Positions 14,449-24,600 of a stretch of 32,585 bases of DNA are shown here, piece by piece; the first letter of the stretch is position 1, and each line of letters begins with the position of its first letter. Under the pieces are notes generated by a model. That model saw nothing but the letters and a program-made list of their open reading frames with translations. It was not told the origin of the DNA and did not search any database. Where the stretch lies: the IMG/VR virus record IMGVR_UViG_3300003702_000033, positions 1 to 32,585 of that record. One strand, written 5' to 3'. The position numbers and the translations under genes were made by a program. This DNA is from a virus.

Positions 14449-14954
14449 CTTTTATTATTACATTACTTCAAGAAAATTGGACAAATGATACCTTAGATAT
14501 ATTACAGGAAAGGGGAGATATAACTTCTGCCCACCGACCAACACCTAAATTTATAGATATAAGGTCTATACAACCTAAAGAAGGAAGAAGAGTTGATATT
14601 GATAATCAATCAGTTATTGTAGTTTTTGAGGACAGTAGTAGCACAGAATATCCAACTATTGATTATGCAGTTAGAAATGAAACATTCACCTTTACACTTC
14701 ATATCCGTGTATTACATCGTAGAGACTTTAACGAACTAACTTTTTCACGCGACAGACTGCAAGCCTTATATCGTATCGCTCGCTACATCATAGAGAGTAA
14801 CGCATTAAGACCGACAGTTAATGCCGGTGATGCAGATGAAGAGAGTGCAGAACTGATTAAATTAACAGGTCGTAGTGAAGCGAATGATAGGGGCAAAAGA
14901 CTACTTGGATATAGAATGTCCATAGAACTAAAGAGATTCGGAAGAAATATATAA
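14436..14954 (+). CDS. Tail completion/terminator-like neck protein, 172 aa
   Basis: The protein has the size, position and pattern of tail terminator or neck proteins that cap the tail tube: an N-terminal helix (MDEVTFIITLLQENW), strands around SVIVVFEDSSS and TFTFTLHIRVLH, then a helix with Arg clusters (SRDRLQALYRIARYIIESN) and a final strand (GYRMSIELKRFG). Such proteins form hexamers at the head-tail interface. It lies directly before the tail tube gene. From about 14,700 on, Arg codons shift toward CGT and CGC. Family assignment is by context and pattern, not a signature motif. Confidence 0.6.
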   Translation: MDEVTFIITLLQENWTNDTLDILQERGDITSAHRPTPKFIDIRSIQPKEGRRVDIDNQSVIVVFEDSSSTEYPTIDYAVRNETFTFTLHIRVLHRRDFNELTFSRDRLQALYRIARYIIESNALRPTVNAGDADEESAELIKLTGRSEANDRGKRLLGYRMSIELKRFGRNI

Positions 14955-14968
14955 AAAGGTGAAGAAAG

Positions 14969-16492
14969 ATGGTAATGAATGAAGTATTTGTAGGAGCAGG
15001 AACATCGGCAACATTTGTGCCGGAAATGGACATGTTCTTTAATAATGGAACAATAGGAGACGCAAACAATAGAAATAAAGTAACAATTAGCGAATCATCG
15101 TTAATCAACTTATTAGATGGTTTGTATATAGGGTGTAGAGCAAAAGTTAATTCTGATAGTGCAAATACTTATACTACAGTAACTGCAAATACTGGAACAA
15201 CTATCACCTTTACAGATAATGTGGGGGCGGCTTCTGCTGTTGATGCTGATATTACATTATATAGTTTTGGCGCACCGGTGGTTGCACCTTTAAGTGGTTC
15301 GACTCCTCAATTACTGTCAGATAATTGGCTAGGATTAGTCAATACAATAACTCCACCTAATGTAGAAGTTGAAATGAAACAAATGAACTTAGCCGTTTCA
15401 GGAACAAGAAACTTCGCACACCAATACAAGGGTGCAGAAACAGTTAGTGGCGGTTCATTAGATATTTCATTGAATAATGGTTCTTGGTTGTATTATGCTT
15501 TAGGGAATATTTCTGATATAACACACGCTGGAAGCGCATTTGCTTCTGCTGAGGACTGGGATAGTAGCACTACTGTGCCTTTTATCTATAATGAAGTGGA
15601 GAATAAAATTCGTAGGGCTATCAATTATAATGAATATCCTATGATGGCTGCTGGAAGTAATGCTTATGAACATGGCACACATCATAATTGGAAGGAATTA
15701 GATGTGTCGACTAATATGTTAACATATACATTTACTGAATTAAATGGAGATGTATTACCTTCCTTTGCACTAGAAGTATTGTATGATAAATCTGGAGTAA
15801 CAAATACAACTGTTGTAGATAATAATGACCCTAATAATACTAGATTTGCTAGATTATTTACTGGTTGCCAAGTTAATACTATGACTTTGAATTTTGAAGA
15901 GGGACAGGAATTAAAAACAAGTTTAGATTTAGTTACTAGGAGAGCATACGATGTTGTTACTAATGGAACTAATGATTATATTCCACGAAGAAGTGTTGCT
16001 AATGGCGCATCTAACTTACAGAACTTTAGTGCAACTGTTGCAGATAATTATCCTTTCATGTATTCTGATGGCGCACTTAAATTATTTGGGCAAACTGTGG
16101 CTAGAGTTAAGTCTGGTTCATTAACTATTAACAACAATATTACTCAACAAAGATTCATAGATAATGTTGGCAGACAAACTATGTCTGCACATATTCCAGC
16201 ACAAAGAACTTATGAAGTGTCTTTGACTATGTTAGTTACAGATACTAAATTGTGGGATGAACTTCGTGCAGATGGTGAAACGACAGAAAGTATGGGTTCT
16301 TCTAAGAATATTCTTTTAGAATTTACTAAAGATGGTGGAGAAAAGATTTCAATTTCCTTAGAAGATTATTTGATTCAGTCTGTAACTATTCCTTTCCCTG
16401 ATGATAAGGGGCCGGTTGAAGTTGAGATGACTGCATCTGCAAGAACTCTTGGCCCGACCTCTTATACAGGTAAATGGGCTATAATGGTCTAG
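14969..16492 (+). CDS. Major tail tube protein, 507 aa
   Basis: Likely the subunit stacked to form the tail tube. It lies between the tail-completion protein and the chaperone/tape-measure genes, the standard place for the tube protein. It is strongly beta-rich with many Ser, Thr, Asn and Gly and no membrane segment. The C-terminal half has tube-like features (VARVKSGSLTINNNITQQ, RTYEVSLTMLVTDTKLWDEL, ISISLEDYLIQSVTIPFP). At 507 residues it is larger than most siphovirus tube proteins (~200-250), and residues ~20-100 look like an added Ig-like domain. The ATG is at 14969 after AAAAGGTGAAG; an in-frame ATG at 14975 is also possible. Confidence 0.78.
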   Translation: MVMNEVFVGAGTSATFVPEMDMFFNNGTIGDANNRNKVTISESSLINLLDGLYIGCRAKVNSDSANTYTTVTANTGTTITFTDNVGAASAVDADITLYSFGAPVVAPLSGSTPQLLSDNWLGLVNTITPPNVEVEMKQMNLAVSGTRNFAHQYKGAETVSGGSLDISLNNGSWLYYALGNISDITHAGSAFASAEDWDSSTTVPFIYNEVENKIRRAINYNEYPMMAAGSNAYEHGTHHNWKELDVSTNMLTYTFTELNGDVLPSFALEVLYDKSGVTNTTVVDNNDPNNTRFARLFTGCQVNTMTLNFEEGQELKTSLDLVTRRAYDVVTNGTNDYIPRRSVANGASNLQNFSATVADNYPFMYSDGALKLFGQTVARVKSGSLTINNNITQQRFIDNVGRQTMSAHIPAQRTYEVSLTMLVTDTKLWDELRADGETTESMGSSKNILLEFTKDGGEKISISLEDYLIQSVTIPFPDDKGPVEVEMTASARTLGPTSYTGKWAIMV

Positions 16493-16697
16493 AACAGGTA
16501 GTAAAAATAATCTATACATTAGTAGGTGTTTTTTAATGGAGGGGGCGGCTGCAATCTTTCCCCCCTCCACCTTTAGGGGGGGTATCGAAAGAATCCCCAT
16601 GCATTATCGGAGGGTGTAAAGTAAGTAAAATAGCCCAAAGATAGTTCAATTCCACCAACACTGTTTGTATGTTGGTTTGTTATAGTAGGTGGAAAAT
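16493..16697 (+). promoter_or_regulatory. Structured non-coding gap between tail tube and chaperone genes
   Basis: The longest non-coding stretch of the window. It holds a T6 run (16529-16534), then a strong stem TGGAGGGGG/CCCCCTCCA (16537-16545 with 16561-16569), a further G7 run (about 16576-16582), a TCCCC at 16593-16598, GGAGGG near 16609, and a second hairpin ACCAACA/TGTTGGT (16654-16660 with 16670-16676) just before the chaperone gene. The C-run can pair with either flanking G-run, so alternative structures are possible. T-run plus stems suggest termination or processing of tail-tube mRNA; a promoter for the next genes is possible but I see no clear TATA/BRE. Confidence 0.5.
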
Positions 16698-17063
16698 ATG
16701 GAACAGAAATTAGTTAGTGATAAGAACACATTGTTTGCAGCCGTAAAAACTGAATGCCATCATTTGAGGGTAAGCCCCGATAGTGATGAATACCTGAGAG
16801 TTTGGATAAGAGAGCCTACTTGGTTACAAGTGGAACAAGCACTCTCAAGTGTTATGAACATTGATTCAGCCAGTCAATCTTTTGACTTGGATTTGAATAA
16901 GATGTATAAATTCATGGTAGAAAACTTCGTTGAGAAGTGTGAGCCTGAATTGAGCGCAATAGAGTTATTGCGTCTAAGTCCGTATGTAGGAGCGCAACTG
17001 AAAGAAGTGCTTCCTAACCCCTTCTCAGATATGATGGGGGCTGATACGGGAAACGAAAGTTAA
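16698..17063 (+). CDS. Tail assembly chaperone (gpG-like), 121 aa
   Basis: The gene lies between tail tube and tape measure, where tail assembly chaperones are found in lambda-like and many other siphoviruses; these bind the tape measure during tail assembly. The protein is small and helical (TWLQVEQALSSVMNID, then NKMYKFMVENFVEKC and AIELLRLSPYVGAQLKEV). I choose ATG 16698 after AGGTGG; an in-frame GTG at 16689 would overlap this site. Near its 3' end is the heptamer G GGA AAC in the correct phase for -1 frameshifting, which would replace the last two residues by a basic 14-residue tail. Confidence 0.75.
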   Translation: MEQKLVSDKNTLFAAVKTECHHLRVSPDSDEYLRVWIREPTWLQVEQALSSVMNIDSASQSFDLDLNKMYKFMVENFVEKCEPELSAIELLRLSPYVGAQLKEVLPNPFSDMMGADTGNES

Positions 17064-17098
17064 TCCGTAGAGCATTGAAAGGCGGTAGAAGAAGATAG
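16698..17098 (+). CDS. Predicted -1 frameshift product of the tail chaperone (gpGT-like), ~133 aa
   Basis: After Asn 119 the ribosome would slip back one base at 17048-17054 and continue in the other frame from CGA 17054 to TAG 17096-17098. It would add RKLIRRALKGGRRR, a strongly basic tail. In lambda the equivalent GT extension contacts tape measure and tail tube; here the extension is much shorter. The frame and heptamer are seen directly; use of the shift is inferred. Confidence 0.5.
17048..17054 (+). promoter_or_regulatory. -1 frameshift slippery heptamer G GGA AAC
   Basis: Read in the chaperone frame as ACG GGA AAC, the bases GGGAAAC match the X XXY YYZ pattern: slipping one base leaves GGG and AAA pairing. 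It lies 7 nt before the zero-frame stop, at the place where tail-chaperone genes are known to frameshift. I see no strong downstream hairpin. Confidence 0.6.
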
Positions 17099-17124
17099 AA
17101 GCAGAAGAAATGGTGAAGGCTAGA

Positions 17125-17134
17125 AGGAGGTGAT
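17125..17134 (+). promoter_or_regulatory. Strong Shine-Dalgarno site selecting a TTG start
   Basis: AGGAGGTGAT is close to a perfect match to the 16S rRNA 3' end. It sits 7 nt (from the GGAGG core) before TTG 17138, which supports that unusual start codon for the tape measure gene. Confidence 0.8.
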
Positions 17135-17137
17135 TAA

Positions 17138-19831
17138 TTGGGAGATTCATTTAAAGAAATTGAAAGTCTTGCTGAGGATTTGAAAGATATTGATAGACTT
17201 CTTACTCGTTCTTCCAAGGAAACATATCTATTACGGAAAAATCTGTCCGGTATAGATAAAGTAATTCATACAAAGAACTGGGAAATTATTAGTCGTTTCT
17301 TGTCCGGCACAGGGGCATGGCGGGTATTGAATAAGTTCAAAGCAACTATGCTTACATTTATGCAACTTGCTTCCATTCAAGAAAGAGGTGCTTTAGCAGA
17401 AGCACAAAGAATGAAAGAATTGGCTCAAGTTGCTAAAGATGAAAAAGAATTGTGGAAGGTTAAAGCAGCCTTAGAAAAGGTTAGACAGAAGGGAGATAAA
17501 CAATCAATAGAACAGTTAGAAAAAATGTCTGATATGTTTATTGGTCTTAAGGCATTATATGGTGACCAAGATAAAGCATTAGACGAAATGGAAAAGAAAA
17601 TAAATAAACAAGTAGACATAATGGGGAAATTATTATCTGGAATTCGTGGAGGGCCAACATTACTGGGCGGTAGATTTGGTAGGGGTTCTGCTAAATCTAA
17701 AACAGTTGAAATGGAAAAACATAAATCCATATTGAATTCTGCGGCATTACAATCTGCTTTGATAGCAGGAGGATTCGCACTAAATGCTGTAAACTTGCGT
17801 AATATACTTAAAAATGATAAGGCGGTTGCTTCAGGTGTAGCAGAAAAACAGGCTAAATATCACAAAGAGTTTGCGAAATATAAGGAAGAATTTGGTCAAA
17901 AAGAAGTAGTGGGTTATGTTACTGAAGAAGTAGCAATTGACTTAACTCCAGCGGAAATGAAAAAAAATGCAAAGGACTTACAAGAAGCAATTACTCAAAC
18001 CATTATTGAAGACGATAAAAAGGCTTTAGCGGCACAAGAAGTTCAGACTACTAAATTGGTAAATATTCAGCGTGAAGTAGTAGATATACAAGATAAGACT
18101 ATTACAGAATTAGAGAAAGGTTTCGCAGAATTTTTAACAGAAAAAGAGGGTGACTTACCATCATACATGGAAGAATCAGGAACATTAAAATCCTTTGTGG
18201 ATTTAGAAGAGATATGGAAATCTGAGGTTGAGAGTGCGGCGCAAGAGTTAGGAAAGTCTTCTTTTTCATTAAGTAAAGTATTTGATTTTACTAAAACTTC
18301 AGCAACTAAATTAAATGATGCATTAAATCCTGTGGCGGGTGTTTTCACAGGAATAACAGATGATGCGGTTTCTGATGCTTTAGTAACTAGTAAGTCGAAA
18401 AAAGAAGAATATCTTGAACACCAAAAATTGTTATCTAATTTAGGTTCTATAATTGAAGAATATAAACAAATGGGATTCGATATTACTAAGAATTTTGAAA
18501 CATTTGAAGGTGTTCCTCAAACTTTAGAGGATAGACTACCTCTCTCAAAGTTACCTCCTTCTTTAATGGGTAAATTAATAATGCCCCCATCGGAACATGA
18601 TGAAGCGTTCCGAGAAAAGTTGGATGAGCCGGATAATCCAATGGGTAGTAAATATGCAGAACTCATAATAAGACAACAGAATCTTGAGAAAACAAAAGAA
18701 TTTAGAAACAAAATAGAAAGTATGTTGCAAGTAAGAGAACAAAAACTACAAATTCGCCGCGAAAGAAGTGAAGGGAGGTGGGATTCAGTTAGAGAATCAT
18801 GGGGAATGATGACTACAGAAGATATAGATGCTGGTAAATCAACTAGAATGGAAGAGTTAATAAATGCTTTTGACTTATTTCAAAATAAATTTTTACCTGA
18901 ATTTATGGGAGGACAAGGATATTTATTTGGCATTAAATTATTAATGGAAGAAAATGCTATAGAAGAGACAAGAAGGAGTAAAATAAGTGGGGCCGCAGCA
19001 GATATTATGGAAGGAATAGGAACAAAAGCATTATCTTTTGTGGGGAAAGTATTCTCTATTATTAAGAAAATGTTCATAGGTTCTATTATTGTTTTAAGTC
19101 TTCTATTCTTATTATATCGAGCCTTTAAATCAGAAGGAATAGCAGAAAAATTAGGGGAAGTAAAGGATAAATTAATATCTTTCTTTTATAATTGGATTTA
19201 TCCCGGTTTATTGAAAATTTGGGATGGAATAGAATTAATAGTTAAAGGATTTCAATCTGGAGAATTTTGGATGTTATTTGCGGGGCTGTTTAAAATATTC
19301 GTAGGTTTATTAGAAGTTTCTTTAGGAATAGTCGCGATTTTACTTAAAGGTATATGGGAGGTTGTAAAACTAGGTTTCTATGAATTAATATGGAATGTTA
19401 ATAGCATGGGAGAACAACTTTCTAATTTAGCCTATATTGCTGGTATTTTAATTGTTCTTAGTTATGCAATATTTGGTTGGCCAGCATTGTTAGTAGGAGC
19501 AATCCTTATTGGTATAGGGGCAGTTCTAGATTATTTCGGAGATAAAATGAATTGGTTTGCAGAAGGTGGTACTTCTTCTGGTGGAATGGCTATGGTTGGT
19601 GAAGGTGGTGCAGAATTAGTTAATTTACCTAGAGGTGCAAAAGTCTATTCTAATGCTGAAAGTAAAAAGATGTTGACTTCTGGAAAAGGTATCACAAATA
19701 ATATAACAGTGCAAGTTCAAGGAAGAATCGGTGCGTCTGATATGGAAATAAGAGAGATGGCGGATAAGGTAGCAAGAGAGATTAATTTAAGAATGAATAG
19801 AACAGGTGCGGCGGTGACTAAGTTTGGTTGA
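17138..19831 (+). CDS. Tail tape measure protein, 897 aa, TTG start
   Basis: This long protein sets tail length and helps DNA ejection. Features: extended coiled coil over ~1-170 (helix after helix of Glu, Lys, Leu), more charged helices to ~600, then three hydrophobic stretches at ~643-665 (MFIGSIIVLSLLFLLYRAF), ~710-750 and ~765-800. Near the C-terminus is the common tape-measure motif of the form MVGEGGAELVNLPRGAKVYS (~820-840). It follows the tail chaperone, as in most siphoviruses. The start is TTG 17138 with an excellent ribosome site. The hydrophobic parts may enter the cell membrane during ejection. Confidence 0.88.
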   Translation: MGDSFKEIESLAEDLKDIDRLLTRSSKETYLLRKNLSGIDKVIHTKNWEIISRFLSGTGAWRVLNKFKATMLTFMQLASIQERGALAEAQRMKELAQVAKDEKELWKVKAALEKVRQKGDKQSIEQLEKMSDMFIGLKALYGDQDKALDEMEKKINKQVDIMGKLLSGIRGGPTLLGGRFGRGSAKSKTVEMEKHKSILNSAALQSALIAGGFALNAVNLRNILKNDKAVASGVAEKQAKYHKEFAKYKEEFGQKEVVGYVTEEVAIDLTPAEMKKNAKDLQEAITQTIIEDDKKALAAQEVQTTKLVNIQREVVDIQDKTITELEKGFAEFLTEKEGDLPSYMEESGTLKSFVDLEEIWKSEVESAAQELGKSSFSLSKVFDFTKTSATKLNDALNPVAGVFTGITDDAVSDALVTSKSKKEEYLEHQKLLSNLGSIIEEYKQMGFDITKNFETFEGVPQTLEDRLPLSKLPPSLMGKLIMPPSEHDEAFREKLDEPDNPMGSKYAELIIRQQNLEKTKEFRNKIESMLQVREQKLQIRRERSEGRWDSVRESWGMMTTEDIDAGKSTRMEELINAFDLFQNKFLPEFMGGQGYLFGIKLLMEENAIEETRRSKISGAAADIMEGIGTKALSFVGKVFSIIKKMFIGSIIVLSLLFLLYRAFKSEGIAEKLGEVKDKLISFFYNWIYPGLLKIWDGIELIVKGFQSGEFWMLFAGLFKIFVGLLEVSLGIVAILLKGIWEVVKLGFYELIWNVNSMGEQLSNLAYIAGILIVLSYAIFGWPALLVGAILIGIGAVLDYFGDKMNWFAEGGTSSGGMAMVGEGGAELVNLPRGAKVYSNAESKKMLTSGKGITNNITVQVQGRIGASDMEIREMADKVAREINLRMNRTGAAVTKFG

Positions 19832-20540
19832 TATAGCACAGTTTAATGTGTTCCTTGAGTTGCAAAGAAGGAATGACCAAACAGGAGATGATATACAGAC
19901 AAATAGAATACCCCTATTGGTTACAGAAGTTAATATATCAACTCAAAAAACAGTTCCTAATATGGGAATACCTTTTTCAGGAGCAGTTCGTGGTGAATCA
20001 ACTAATCTTGCATTTGATGTAGGATTAGCACAAAAAACAGTAAGTCTTACAGGAATTTTACTTGACCAAGAAATCACTAAGAGTTCTGATGGAACAAAAC
20101 AAATTGTGACTTTAACTTCTTTTGAGATGGCTCAATTAATCCATTCTTATGTAGATTCTAGTGCTTTTCAAGATGACCAAAGTATGAACAAATTATTGAT
20201 TTTTTATCCTAGTAGAGTAGATAATGAATTCAAATATAGAGTGGATGGCAGTTCTGTAGATTATAACCCCACTAATTATCCTAATGATACCGATTTACCT
20301 AGAATACCTTTCAATTGGAAGAATAGGGCATATGATAATGCACAAACATTCTTTTCAGGTAACACATTGGAAGAACCATCTACAGTATTTGATGCATTAG
20401 AAAAACATAAGAATCAAATAGGATTAACAGGATTCATTCGTTCATTTACTTCTACAATTGCAGGCGAACAATATCCTTCAATAAATTTCACATTAGAATT
20501 TGAAGAGGCAAAGGTAATAGCAGATAACTTCTTTAGTTGA
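19824..20540 (+). CDS. Distal tail/baseplate protein, ~238 aa
   Basis: It is the first gene after the tape measure, the position of distal tail (Dit-like) proteins that join the tail tube to the tip. The sequence is beta-rich: FNVFLELQRRND, VNISTQKTVPNMG, LAFDVGLAQKTVSLTGILLD and, at the end, INFTLEFEEAKVIA. The pattern of a short N-terminal strand region followed by TVSLTGILLD-like strands is common in baseplate proteins. The start is TTG 19824, overlapping the tape-measure stop by 8 nt; no nearby in-frame ATG fits better. Family assignment is mainly contextual. Confidence 0.6.
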   Translation: MVDIAQFNVFLELQRRNDQTGDDIQTNRIPLLVTEVNISTQKTVPNMGIPFSGAVRGESTNLAFDVGLAQKTVSLTGILLDQEITKSSDGTKQIVTLTSFEMAQLIHSYVDSSAFQDDQSMNKLLIFYPSRVDNEFKYRVDGSSVDYNPTNYPNDTDLPRIPFNWKNRAYDNAQTFFSGNTLEEPSTVFDALEKHKNQIGLTGFIRSFTSTIAGEQYPSINFTLEFEEAKVIADNFFS

Positions 20541-20548
20541 GTGATAAT

Positions 20549-21610
20549 ATGGCGAATGTATATGTAGGGGATTCTAAAGCATTAGTCTTCCCTGTTATGT
20601 GTGATGGTTACCTTAAGTTAGAATATGATGATACTAACATTTCTACATCTAAAGGAAACTTTTGGAATCATACAGGTAATTTTGTTCTTGAAGCAATAAT
20701 TACTCCTTATGATGTTAATGGAAATGGACACACATCTATTGCTAATTTAGATACCTTAACTTCTACTAAGACTCCACCTAGTCCCAATCTTAGTTTAACT
20801 GCTTCTAATTACCAAAGTGGCACTTATTTTGCTGATAGATACTCTCATAAGATGATGATATTCTATAATGAATACTTTCAACTTTATCTAGAAAATACTA
20901 CTAAGAATAATTTCAATCAACCAGCAGAATATAAAATTGTAGCATATATTAAGGATGCTACATCAGAGTTATTTCATACCGTATCAACAGATACATTAAT
21001 TAAACCAGTGAATACTCTCTATGGGTACTATGACCCTGATGGATTATATGTAGATAATTCTACTAGTTTAACTGAATTACAGGGAGATAGCACAGCATCT
21101 TCTAATACAATTACATTTCCTAGTTCATCAGCAAATGATTGGGCAGGATTGATTTCTGTTGCTGCTTTAGCAGCCCATGCAACAGGAGGAACAGAAATAT
21201 TTAATAGTAATGGTGTAAGTTTAGGAAAAGTATTAACTAAACCTTCTACTACTTCTATTACTGTAGCAGATGCTACTAATCATACTTCTGCAATATATGT
21301 CTCTCAACCTAAAGAAGCATTATATGTAGAATCTATTTATAAAATTTCATGTGTATATTATTCAGGTGGGCAGTTAGATATTTATTTAAATAACTCATTG
21401 AAGGAATCCTATACTTTTTCTTCTACTCCTACATTTGAATTTAAGGCTGATGATGCTTTCATAGGAAAGGATGGAACTAATACTAATACTCAATTTATGG
21501 GAGTATTATATGAAATATCATTATCTAAAGGAAAGGAGCCTAGTGTAACAGATACTACATTAACTCCTAGTTATAGTAACATTCTCTTTTATTATACATT
21601 TGGTGAGTAA
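20549..21610 (+). CDS. LamG/concanavalin-like tail-tip protein, ~353 aa
   Basis: Likely a carbohydrate-binding or structural jellyroll protein of the tail tip. The N-terminal part (YLKLEYDD ... NFVLEAIITPYD) and the C-terminal part (YKISCVYYSGGQLDIYLNN, then a FIGKDG turn and FMGVLYEISLSKG) match the usual ends of LamG-type folds: a strand stating ligand-accessible display, an interrupted middle and a final 'display of location' strand pair. An extra region (~170-260) is inserted between them. I choose ATG 20549 after GAGTGA; TTG 20537 would add four residues. It sits immediately before the giant hub gene, whose start has almost the same context, so the two are probably assembled together. 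Confidence 0.65.
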   Translation: MANVYVGDSKALVFPVMCDGYLKLEYDDTNISTSKGNFWNHTGNFVLEAIITPYDVNGNGHTSIANLDTLTSTKTPPSPNLSLTASNYQSGTYFADRYSHKMMIFYNEYFQLYLENTTKNNFNQPAEYKIVAYIKDATSELFHTVSTDTLIKPVNTLYGYYDPDGLYVDNSTSLTELQGDSTASSNTITFPSSSANDWAGLISVAALAAHATGGTEIFNSNGVSLGKVLTKPSTTSITVADATNHTSAIYVSQPKEALYVESIYKISCVYYSGGQLDIYLNNSLKESYTFSSTPTFEFKADDAFIGKDGTNTNTQFMGVLYEISLSKGKEPSVTDTTLTPSYSNILFYYTFGE

Positions 21611-21611
21611 T

Positions 21612-24600
21612 ATGGCTAATACAGGTAGAATGATATTCCCATTGAATGCTGGAACTTCGGAGTCCGCATTTGCTACTTTAGTAGATGGAGATAATGTATA
21701 TACTGGTAAAAATAATGCTGATTGTAAAGCAAATGTATATAAAAATGTTTCAGTTAACCCTTTACTATTTACTTTGGGATTAGAAAATGAAACAGATTAT
21801 GTTTCTGCTGCTACACCCAATATCCCAGTTTCTTCAGCAATATTTACAGAAATTCGCAAGGGGCCACACAATACGGGATTAGCAACTGAAATTTACTTTG
21901 CTGCCGAAAATAGATTAATACCAAGTAATAATGCTTTTTTACCTACACCAAATTATGAAAATAAAGAAACTACCGCATCACACAAAGTTAGGCTACATGA
22001 TATAAATTTGATTTCTACTGCTGCTAATGCAAAAGTTACTTATAGCACATCAAATACTCCTGCAACTAATATTCATGGTATAGATATAGATAATTATGAT
22101 TATTTTATTCTATTGAATCCTGATATAATTGCTAAAGTTGGAGTGGATGCAGATTCTACAGTAATTACTGATACCGTAAGACCCCACTTTGCAAAAATAA
22201 CTAGGATTATTTCTTATGATATTTTTGGGGATGGAATTGAATTTTCACCTAAATATACTGGTAATATTGTTAAAGGAACTAAACTAGAAATATATAAGGG
22301 GCCACATAAAGTAAATGATACTGATGTAGTTGCAGTAAGTTATGGACTTCGTGGTGATGCTTTAGCCACAACTAATAAATATGATAAAATATGTATTGTA
22401 AATAGACCCACTTTCTACTTTTATAATGATAGATTAGAAGAAAAAGACCAATTAGATTATAATGAGAAATATACTTTAACTTCTGTTAGACAATGGGAAA
22501 CAGGACCGACTTTTACTTCTTTAACAGCAGATGTGGTTACAGACCATTCAATATATGAACTTGGTAGTGGTACTGCTTATATTAGATTTACTGTAAGTAA
22601 TAAATCTAGTTGGGATAAATTAACCGAAGGAATGTCTATATTTGAATCAAATAATACTTATATTGGCAATGTAGAATCTTTATCTAGTTCCGGTAGTGGG
22701 CTAAATGAAGTCTTTTATGTTAAGTTGGATTATGCTAGGAAAGCGATTACTGCTTCTACTACTACTACTCTAAAAATAGGTAAAACAATCCAAAATGTAG
22801 TATTCAAAACAGAAAGAAAGTATGGAGATACTATACAGAATTTGGGCAGAAATAAATTAGATGTTGTTTTAGTAGATAATAAATTAAGTGGCGATGAGGA
22901 TGATAATTCTTTTAACCCAATATTTTGGCATAAAGCATTTCCTGATATGAAAAGACATGAAAATGATAGCACTACCCCTACAGCAAATACTGCTCATGGA
23001 GAAATGAATGGCCCATCAACTTATATTACTTTTGAGTCGGCTGCTCTGAAAAATGATAAAATACCTTTGGCAATAGATTCTATAGTAAATAGCCCTAAAA
23101 GTAAAATAAGTAAATTTGCAAGTACTAAAGCAATAGATAATAGTGGAATACAACATCTTAAATACAAAGAAGATTCTAAAATGGTAATAAGGAATGGTTT
23201 GTTTAGTGACACCATAAAGAAAAGAAAATTAGACCATACAGTAACAACTAGTTCTACTAAGTTAAAATTAAATAAAAAGGCAAATGAATTTGATTATAAT
23301 TCGATATTATCTACAGGAGATATAATAGAAATAGGAGACTATTATTATAGAATTGGAACAGTTGACCCTGTAGTAGTAGATGAAGACCAAACCTTTGGGG
23401 TGACTCATAATAGATTGAAAACTGGAAAAGTATGGTATGCTTCTACTACTCCCCCTACAGTAACAAATGCTGATATACTGGTGTCTGCATATTCTAATGG
23501 AAAATTTAACCTAGGTTTTGCAGCAGACACAGAAATAAGAACTGACCAAAATAATAGAATAACAATAGATAATCATACCATAGATAAAGTAAATACTAAA
23601 ATGAATAAGTCTAGAATTTCTCTAAATGGTTTTATTGGACATGAATTAAAAGTAGATTATGGAGATAAAACACATAAGTATGTAACAATACAAGAGCCGA
23701 CTAAAACTTATTATCAACGAAATCCTAAAGAAAGAATGTATTATTTCACAGGTGGATTTACTTTACATGAAGAAGTATTTAATGGTTTAGTTGAAGATAT
23801 ACAATCTAAAAATGATATGGGAAGAATGGAATATAATATAATGGGTAGAGACAATATGTCTAAATTACTTTCTAATACTGTAAATAGAGACTTAAACTTT
23901 AGTGATGATATTGTGTATTCTACATTAAATCCAGCATTAAATTTAACTTCAACTCAAACATTAAGTTCTGCACTTAGTTTGGGTGGTTCTACAATGAGAG
24001 TGTCTGGTCAAATTACTCCAACAAAATACACCCTATTCTTTGATTCTTCAGGAAATTTAATAGGTGAATTTAATAGTTATACACATGGGGGTACTTTACC
24101 TAATACATATACAGATATTGTGCTAAAAGATTATGCTTATATCGGTGCTTCTAATGGGGCTACAATTTATACTTATGACCCTGTGAGTTCTGTTGTTTCT
24201 TATGTTTCAGGAGCAAAAGCCATTTCTGCTAATTTATATGAAACTTCTTATCCTACTGATTTTACTTCTATTGCTGAAAAAGGAATTATATTTAATGATG
24301 GTATGAATTATAATTATGCTTCTAGTGCCTTTTCATACTCTAAATTAGAATATACTTCTAATGATGATACGCTACCACCAACTAAATCATTAGGATATGA
24401 TATTACTAATATTACTGGAATACAGAAAAGAAACACCAATAATACAATAACAGATGAAACTTTAAAGGGTAATTTCTTATTAAAATTAGCCAAAGAAGAT
24501 GGAATAATAACAACTACTTTAAATAAAAACATTTTGTCTGCTACATATCTCCATGTTGCATCTATTGAAAATGTTAGTGATACTAAAAATATAATTAGTG

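Noticed and set aside
17036-17046. GGGGGC run in the tail chaperone as a frameshift site
   Set aside because: A -1 shift here meets TGA at once (17,042), and +1 gives only a ten-residue end; the G GGA AAC 12 nt later fits far better.
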